From: Adiantum capillus-veneris
Lineage: Eukaryota; Streptophyta; Polypodiopsida; Polypodiales; Pteridaceae
Assembly (NCBI GenBank): GCA_014529385.2
Contig: CM043959.1
Location: 91,057,529 to 91,119,528 of the forward strand
Reading direction: 5' to 3'
Length of the DNA: 62,000 nucleotides
Shown here: positions 55,315 through 62,000 of the stretch, in pieces
Numbering within the stretch: position 1 is the stretch's first letter
How the letters are laid out: every line of letters starts with the position of its first letter
The notes under the pieces: model-generated
What the model was told of the DNA's origin: nothing
Seen by the model: the letters and a program-made list of their open reading frames with translations, nothing else
Database searches by the model: none
Made by a program: the position numbers and the translations under genes

Positions 55315-56040
55315 TGTAACATTTAATGGTCTAGTAACTTGTGTATAGAGGAAAATAACATAGACATAGTGAGCATTTCATTAGAATAGATTCCTAATGA
55401 GCATAGAAAGATGCTTGGATGGAGAAAGAAACAAAAGCATAACACCTAGTTAGATAGGCATGAACAATACTTCAAAAAGAGAGAGAAATTAATCTATTGA
55501 CAACAATTGAGGACCGGATTTTTCATGGAGCAGGTCCCCCCTCCAAAAGGCTTTGTATTATAAGTTTCCCCCATCAAGGGAGACATTTTGCAATACAATA
55601 CTTTCTGTTCCTTCAAGAACTTGCTGGTGCAATGAAGATGGAAGATTCAAGCACCAAGCTCACACTTGAAAACACAACATTAATTCCCTCACGGTCTCAG
55701 ACCCAAGACCTCACACACCTTCAAATATGGTGAGAGCTAGTGGGGTATGAGAGTAGATCGAGAGGAAGAAGGAGTATTCTTATGAGAAAAAAGTATATCT
55801 CCTCAAATAATCACTCATAATAGCTTAGCATAGTTTAGTAATTAGCATGGTAGAGGAGATGAGCATGCATTGGAGCTTGGCTCTTGGTTGGATTTGCATC
55901 ATAAAGACAAGAGTTGTTGGTGTAGGCCTCCCTTCTCACAAGCTTGGAGTAGGTGATGAGCTTTCCATTAAAGCTTGAGAAGGAGAGAGAGTATTCTTTG
56001 CTTCACACATGAGATTGTGTGTGTGTGTGTGTGCGCGTGC

Positions 56041-56094
<54 letters not shown>

Positions 56095-57000
56095 TAATGC
56101 CTTGCCAAAATCAGCCCCCTCTCTCTTGGTCGACCCCTCTTGATTTTTACTCATGCTAGCATCCCATTGGACCCTGCAAAGCTTAGCCAATGATAATTAA
56201 GAATCATAAGTGATAGCCTTGTGACATGTGTCCCCCTTTCCCTTTTTGTGAGATCTTTGGGTAATTAATCAATGAAATTAAACTCTCATTGGACCCTTTA
56301 GTCTTCTGACCAACATGAATCAGGCAAGCCATTGGGCTGTTGAATGCTCATTGGACCCCTTTGGAGACTCTGTCCAAGAGTCTTCTATAGAGATTAATTT
56401 CGATTGGTTCTTTTATCAAGTGTTTTAAAATGAACTAAACTAAATGTACTATAGCCTAATTCTCATTGGTCCACCTCTATGGCCATCCAATAGGACTTGA
56501 ATGCACCTTGCGGGAAATTGGGCTAGCGAGCTGACATGTGTCCCCCATTCCATTTGTGTAAGGGAAGCTTGCTAGAGTGTATGTGTGTGTTTCTCTCTCA
56601 TTCCCTACATGAAAGGCTTGCCCCCTTCTATCTAGGGATATGTGAATACTTTAGGGTCTTCACATAAGCATCCAATTTCCCCTAGGTTTTGACCATTGGA
56701 CCTAACCTTTGAATTTTGGAACCTTAGCATTTTGGAAGTCTTAATGGGATGAACCTTAGCATTTTGGAAGTCTTAATGGGATGAACCTTAGGGTCTTTGA
56801 AGCCCATTGTTGCACATTACTCTTTTGCAAATGGCCCCCCCTTTGGATCCCTATTTTCCCTCCTTTGGATCCCTACTGTGGCTGGGGTCTGCCAACTTAA
56901 CCAATATTCTAGCTTTTTCTCCCCTGTACATCCCCATATTAAGTGATCAATTTAACATGAGAAAATTATTTAGGAGAATTAGATATTAGTTATTATGACA
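55315..57000 (-). repeat. CV 5' LTR
   Basis: A full-length LTR of about 1686 bp with a long (GT)n/(GCGC) tract (56016-56094). It retains regions that the partner LTR lost. Short frames inside are not taken as genes. Confidence 0.88.
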
Positions 57001-57200
57001 CTCTCCTTTTCGCGTCTCTCTAATAATTGAGCTAAGAGCATGCCTTAACTATATAGGCCAATTAAAATTGAGATTGACCATGACAAGTGCCAAAAGTGCT
57101 TTGCCTACATGTCATTCAGTGGTTGATTTGACCGTCACATGTGTACTTCCACAACCCAATCATTGCCACGTGCTCGTACAATAAGTCCCTTTTCCCTCCT
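57001..57200 (-). promoter_or_regulatory. Orphan copy of the AWPM-19 promoter
   Basis: The TATA region (CTATATAGG, 57050-57058) is preserved, but the two CACGTG cores of copy A read CAAGTG and CATGTG here, while the third site reads CACGTG (57167-57172). On the minus strand it now faces the end of a CV LTR, not a gene. It could drive nothing, or antisense reading into the CV element. Confidence 0.6.
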
Positions 57201-57465
57201 GACACGCATGCTTTGCCAACATTCTTAGGTTACTGATCAACTATTGTTTTTGGGTTTTGGGGGGGTCTTCAAAACGTTTTCTCCCACCAAAAGAGAAAAG
57301 GACTCAATAAATTAAAAAACCTTGCCGATTTTACACTCAAATTTTGCCCCTTTTCTACAAGGCAAGCACAGTCTAAATTTTGGAACTTTTACCCATGAGA
57401 ACTATACTAATGGCTAATCCAATTGACGGTTAAATGGTACCAACAATGTTGTATAGCATTGTGTT

Positions 57466-57555
<90 letters not shown>

Positions 57556-57746
57556 GGAGAGGGAGAGAGAGAGAGAGAGAGAGAGGAGAAGAAGCAGATT
57601 GTTTTAACGTCATAGGAAACTATCCCAAGAGACCTTAAAGATCTATCCGACAAGGAGAGTTTAACTCAAGGCCTCTTATTCAAGAGGGAAATGGCATAAT
57701 AAATCTACCACACTTGGGTGATAGAAAGGTTATACCACTTTCTTAT

Positions 57747-57795
<49 letters not shown>
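57466..57795. repeat. (GT)n(CA)n(GA)n tracts around the SINE in copy B
   Basis: A (GT)n run turns into (CA)n at 57509 and then (GA)n to about 57585; another (GA)n run lies at 57750-57795. The direct switch from GT to CA makes a self-complementary hairpin of about 40-bp arms. Confidence 0.88.
57597..57745 (-). mobile_element. tRNA-like SINE, copy in duplication B
   Basis: The same insertion as the copy at 12356-12495, carried over by the duplication. It keeps the TACCACACTTGGGTGATAG head region better than copy A. Confidence 0.5.
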
Positions 57796-57799
<4 letters not shown>

Positions 57800-59622
57800 G
57801 AGGAGGGGGGTGACACCCCTGATCCAGTAGAATGTTAGTCCACACAAGTGTTGCAATAGGATATCCACACAAAGTGAAATTCAATCAGTCAGTCATGAGC
57901 ACCACCAAGAAATATCAACACTCTGCCAAACTACGCTCTAGTCAAGGTATTCCACCATCCTACGGTAATATTTTGTGTATGTGCTACTTGTAAGGACCAA
58001 GGTCAGACCATAAGTCTAGCGACAAATATCGGCAAGGGACTTAGAATAAAAGGTATCATTTATATTACTTTAAATCCACTAGTGCCAAACATTATGAGTT
58101 ACATGTACAAGAACAAAGGCTTGATATGCAAATGAAGTGCTATGATGCTAGAGTTTAGGCTGAGAATTTAGGCAAAGAATACATAATAGTTGATTGAGGA
58201 CTCCATAGCCACTAGTACCACTCCAACCTACTAAGGGAAGTGAGAGAGCTAATATCAAATGGCATCAACAATAGATTCTTCCCCAAAAAAAATGCATCAT
58301 GCCACCGTACTATCTCCTACCATTGATCAACGTAAAAAGAACTTTGAAACATGTTGAGGTAGGTTCAAAGAAGGTAGGTGTTTCAGAGGCGTTGTTGCCT
58401 TCACACACTTTTTATCAAGGTCATCTGCATTCAGTTGCCTTCACACACTTGTTATTAAGGTCACCCACATCCCGTGATGTATAGATGGGTCATCTATGAG
58501 AAAAAACTATACAATAATGCTCTCCCAATGGTCTTAAGATTTTTCAAATTTTAAAAAGCCTAATTAAACAAAGAACAGAACCAACATTAGTCAAAACTTA
58601 ATGGTTTTATTAGAATATGATAGCAATATAGCTCGCCCATTTTCGTGATTAAAAGAAAAATGTAGCCATGTCAGTCTCACTATTCTCCAAGTAGGATAAC
58701 CTATGAAGTTACATCCTAGTTGATGCTACTAAACCAAGGTAAGGAGTCACAAAGGCCTATTGAAGCTTCTTAAGGCCTACTAAAATTAAGTAAAGATGAG
58801 AGTTATGGGAAGTAGGTATAAATGACCCCTTACAATCACGTGGCATATTGTTGTGTTTCGATATAAAATTGTATTGTCCATTATACACAGATAATCACAA
58901 ATGCCTTTATATGGTTGGGGAGTGTTTGATTTAGTTCAAATGCTCTAGAATAAAGAGCGTTGAATATTTATGTGAAAGGGTAGACCCTTTAAGGACTTAA
59001 ATTGTCTTATATGTTCCGGAGGGCTCCACTTAAATAACCAAAAACAAGTTTAATCAATACAAGAAATAATAAAGTTTTAGATGTACATTAACTCTCTTCT
59101 TCGTTAAGGCATGTTTTACAAACCCAACGAGGTGAATGACCCACATTGGAATTTTAAGACAAAATGAAATAAAAAAGAAGTAAAATAAAAACAATAAATT
59201 AAAGAAACCCATTTACAAATTAAAACAAAAGAGTATTTTAATGCTTTCATAAGAAAAGGTAGGTCTAATCAACATAGGAAATAATAAAACAATTGAATGA
59301 AATGGACCTTTATGAGGTCCTTAAAGAAAAAACTCTTTCAAACATTAAAATATTACCAAAGAATTCATTGAGTCAATATTTCACATCATGGGATCAAACA
59401 CCGATGAATGCACTCCTTAACCCGGCCCTTGATTTCTAAGTACTTTTGAACAAGCCAAAAAGTTGAAGCTTAATATAATGCTTATACTAAGTTTAAATAT
59501 TAAATTGTACCAAAATAGTAACTAACATCACCAACAAGGATTCTTTAAAAACCATTGTATTCATAGTAGCAACCTGAAAATCAATAGGTTAGCTATACAC
59601 ATTATACTCACGTATGAACTAC

Positions 59623-59661
<39 letters not shown>

Positions 59662-60039
59662 GAGAGACACATGATTTGCGCTTCCAAAGACTTATTCATA
59701 TTGAGGACAAGTTACATATGAATAGGTGAGACAAAGTTAGTTAGAATGAACCATATATACCCCCAACATCCCCATGCAAACAAAGGTCTCTAACTCTTGA
59801 TGAAAAACCCCTTAGGGAGTACAAGGAAAAAACCCAATCCCCTTTACAAATGTGAAAACATGACTCAAAAGTAATACGGGAAAGTGAATTGTGTACTTAT
59901 GTACATGTATACAAGTGATCAAGACACCGCAATGTACCAATGTGAAGTTAGCATGGTGCATGATGTCGCTATAAGATTACAATGACTTATGTACAAAGCT
60001 ATCATAATAGTAGAGAGTCTAATCTAGAAAGAGTGAAGC

Positions 60040-60235
60040 TTAGGCAACTCCAAGCTTCGAGCGCAAGAGAATGAAGTGTGAGTCATTCAGGCATTTGGTA
60101 AAATTATATGCAATCATGTGATCACTCAAAAAATGTTCCGTCATGATAGTACCTTTGTGTACTTGATATTGGACATAATGATAATGCATAATAATATGCT
60201 TTGACTTATTATATTGTACGTAGTCCTTTTCAAGA
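60040..60235 (-). pseudogene. Copia RNase H fragment, copy B
   Basis: The minus frame gives KDYVQYNKSKHI, HYHYVQYQVHKGTIMTEH and FTKCL, as at 14774-14985, then the upstream part is replaced by the RX LTR. Confidence 0.8.
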
Positions 60236-60241
60236 CGAAAA

Positions 60242-62000
60242 TGTGCGCTCCTTGCCGCACTGTCGAAGCAAGGGACTTGCCGATACACCGTGTGCGAGCC
60301 ACAAATGGCTCCAAGCACACAACAAGACTAATCTAGCAAGCTCAAAAGAGGGCAATGGTGTGTCACTCACCACTCTATGCTTCTGCCGTGGAGGATTCCT
60401 CGCCGCGATTAAGAAGAAGCTGCAGTCGTGCCGCGCTCAACCGCTTCGCCGCCGTCGTGCCTTCGTAATACTCGATCGCACACACACTCTCCCTCTCTCT
60501 CTCTCTCTCTCTCACACACATACACACACACACGAGGAGGTGAAGAAGAAGAAGATGGAGATGGAGATGGAGCAAGAGCACTCTTCTATTGCACAAATGA
60601 GAGAATAAGTGAATTTTAGGTTTAGTTGGCTTTTATATGAGCTCACCCCATTCACACTTGGGCGCCCATGCTTAGCCAACTAATCCCTTGAATGTCCCAG
60701 TTAGAGTGCGCCTCTCATCGGCGATCACTCTTACCCTTTTCCTATTGGTCCGACAAGCCCGGTACCTGACTCTACCAAATACATAATACACGTCCGTCGT
60801 AGGTGATGGGGTGTCCGTGAGCCGTGAGGGTTAACATGCCCCCCTTCCTGATGTAGATTCCGTCCTCAGAAGCTATTGAGTTGAAGCTCATTCGTCGAGG
60901 TGGAAGAGCATTTGAGATGAATGTCCTTAGCCTTCTTCAGTCACTGCAAAATCAAACAACATTGGCACAATCATTGCATTCTCATAAGTGATTAAAAAGC
61001 ATATGCAGTTGTAGGTAGACAAATTGATTGGTAAAAGAATTTCAAACAATTTGTCAGCAATGAACATTAAATTGCAATGTAATCAAATGCATAAACAGAT
61101 GTAAAGGTAAAAAATTAAACAAGTATGGGGTCGCTAATTTGACGGTCGAAAGGCACTAGAGATCGAATATTAATACCATGGGTAAGCTTCTTAATTTTCT
61201 GTGGTCAATTAAGTTGTTTAATCGCGAGAGCCAAGTATTCATGTTCGAGGGCTGACTAGAGGCTATATCTAGAAGACCTTGTAGTTAAGCTACCATAAAA
61301 GGAATTTCTCATGAAATCATCGCCTGACTGATTACTTTTTCTTTGACCCCCCAAAGTCTTTTCACAGTGATTCAATTAAGATGTGCGTGCTTATTTTGCA
61401 TGCCTTGGGTTTTTTGCTTTTCAAGTAAAAGCGCCCATACTGGGAACCTCTAGGGCTCTAGTACCATAGGAAATACATGTGAGTGAAGTACCAAATCAAG
61501 CTGAGATTTCTCTTCCAGCTTAAGATTTTACAGTGTTGCACTTTGATTTTTTGTTTGTTCATTTTCAACATTTTAATTTTGTAACTTTGGGGGGTCATAT
61601 AACATTGATACACCTCCCCAGGCTCATCACACTAGTAAACTCCCTTTATAATACTTAAGCTAAAGGTCAATAGGGTCAAGCCCACTAGAAAGCCCTAGTA
61701 CATTTCACACAATGCTGCCTAAATCGGATTAAGAACCGAAGTAACCATTAATTATTAGGAAGGCATTCCCCATGGTATTAAGAGAAGATCTCTAACACCT
61801 AACTTGGTCAAACTAGCTTAGTCGGACTTCTTGATTTTTAAACCTAGACAAGTGATTATGACAAAAAATTACATTGAATTAAATGTTTGATACTAAGCAA
61901 ATGCGGTGAATATTAGGCTACCAATCACAATTAAAGCAGACAATCATAGATGCAAAAAAGATAAGGGGCAATGCTAATGGACAAGAAACACCTGTTTGTG
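60242..62000 (-). mobile_element. Second RX element, left part (LTR and 3' non-coding region)
   Basis: The LTR is 60242-60836, highly similar to 38140-38724 with a small rearranged patch near 60350-60385. The following 1.16 kb closely matches 30303-31460. In element sense this is the 3' end; gag and the 5' LTR would lie beyond the window. The left flank is GAAAA, so the other flank should show the same five bases. Confidence 0.9.

Larger units (their letters stand above)
46261..57000 (-). mobile_element. CV Gypsy chromovirus, near full length, with nested TRIM and MITE
   Basis: LTRs are 46261-48001 and 55315-57000; in element sense TGTCATAA to TGTTACA. The primer site TGGTGTCAGAGC (55313-55302) differs by one base from the initiator-methionine tRNA complement. 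A purine-rich GAGAGAGA tract precedes the 3' LTR near 48005-48015. Gag (54914-51760), protease, RT, RNase H, integrase and a C-terminal chromodomain (48671-48390) appear in Gypsy order. It lies in the (CT)n tract of duplicated AWPM-19 leader; flanks are CTGTG and CTCTC, so a clean target duplication is not visible. The LTRs differ strongly: a deletion of about 145 bp and a 288-bp MITE in the left one. Confidence 0.9.
57001..60235. repeat. Segmental duplication, copy B, main piece
   Basis: The sequence aligns with 11797-14985: promoter region, SINE, (GA)n tracts and anonymous DNA, then the Copia fragment. Compared with copy A it has gained a local tandem duplication of about 39 bp (about 58397-58476, TTGCCTTCACACACTT twice) and different microsatellite lengths. 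It ends where RX copy 2 starts. No gene is seen in it. Confidence 0.85.

Noticed and set aside
46261-57000. An endogenous virus with an envelope gene
   Set aside because: No frame with envelope features follows pol; the order gag-PR-RT-RH-INT-chromodomain is that of a plant chromovirus retrotransposon.

Overview
The window is nuclear DNA of a land plant with a large, repeat-filled genome. The evidence is GT-AG introns, a complete AWPM-19 gene (a plant-only membrane protein family), chromovirus-type Gypsy and Copia retrotransposons primed by plant tRNAs, and very many (GA)n, (CT)n and (CA)n tracts. The species cannot be read from the sequence; a fern or another seed-free plant is my guess. Splice sites are read by eye from consensus and reading phase.

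1-4.75 kb holds two convergent genes. The plus-strand gene (301-3052) has five exons that join exactly in phase into about 812 codons. It encodes a histone H3-like domain with centromeric-H3 (CENH3) features, a Ulp1/SENP-type cysteine protease domain with its catalytic residues, an acidic linker and an FCP1/NIF-like HAD domain. This is the most unusual object in the window. The minus-strand partner (4720-3300) is an unrecognised two-exon gene with one in-frame stop.

4.75-15.6 kb is mostly non-coding, with a possible aspartic-protease relic near 6.5 kb and a complete five-exon AWPM-19 gene (11672-9723, minus) whose promoter has a TATA box and CACGTG boxes. One AWPM-19 intron contains a 154-bp near-perfect hairpin. 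Beyond the promoter lies anonymous DNA ending in a decayed Copia RNase H fragment.

15.7-22.2 kb is a scrambled set of remnants of one chromovirus family (here CV), in both orientations. 22.2-27.4 kb has a CACTA-like terminus, a compound microsatellite block, tRNA-like SINE copies, two decayed copies of a plant transposase-associated gene, a captured heavy-metal-associated exon, a nested hairpin and a MITE with a 4-bp target duplication.

27.45-46.16 kb is a nest of three: a truncated CV element (27453-29678 and 44093-46155) is split by a Copia element (29679-44092, TSD ATTTG), whose left LTR is split by a 9-kb LTR element, here RX (29723-38724, TSD GATTA), that carries gag and protease but no visible reverse transcriptase, RNase H or integrase.

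46.16-60.24 kb is a second copy of the AWPM-19 leader and promoter and about 3 kb upstream of it, without the gene. It is split by a CV element (46261-57000) that itself contains a 1.6-kb TRIM-like element and the second MITE copy. From 60242 to the end is the left LTR and 3' internal part of a second RX element running off the window.

Only the AWPM-19 gene and the histone-protease-HAD gene look intact. Every retrotransposon reading frame seen carries stops, frameshifts, insertions or lost catalytic residues.
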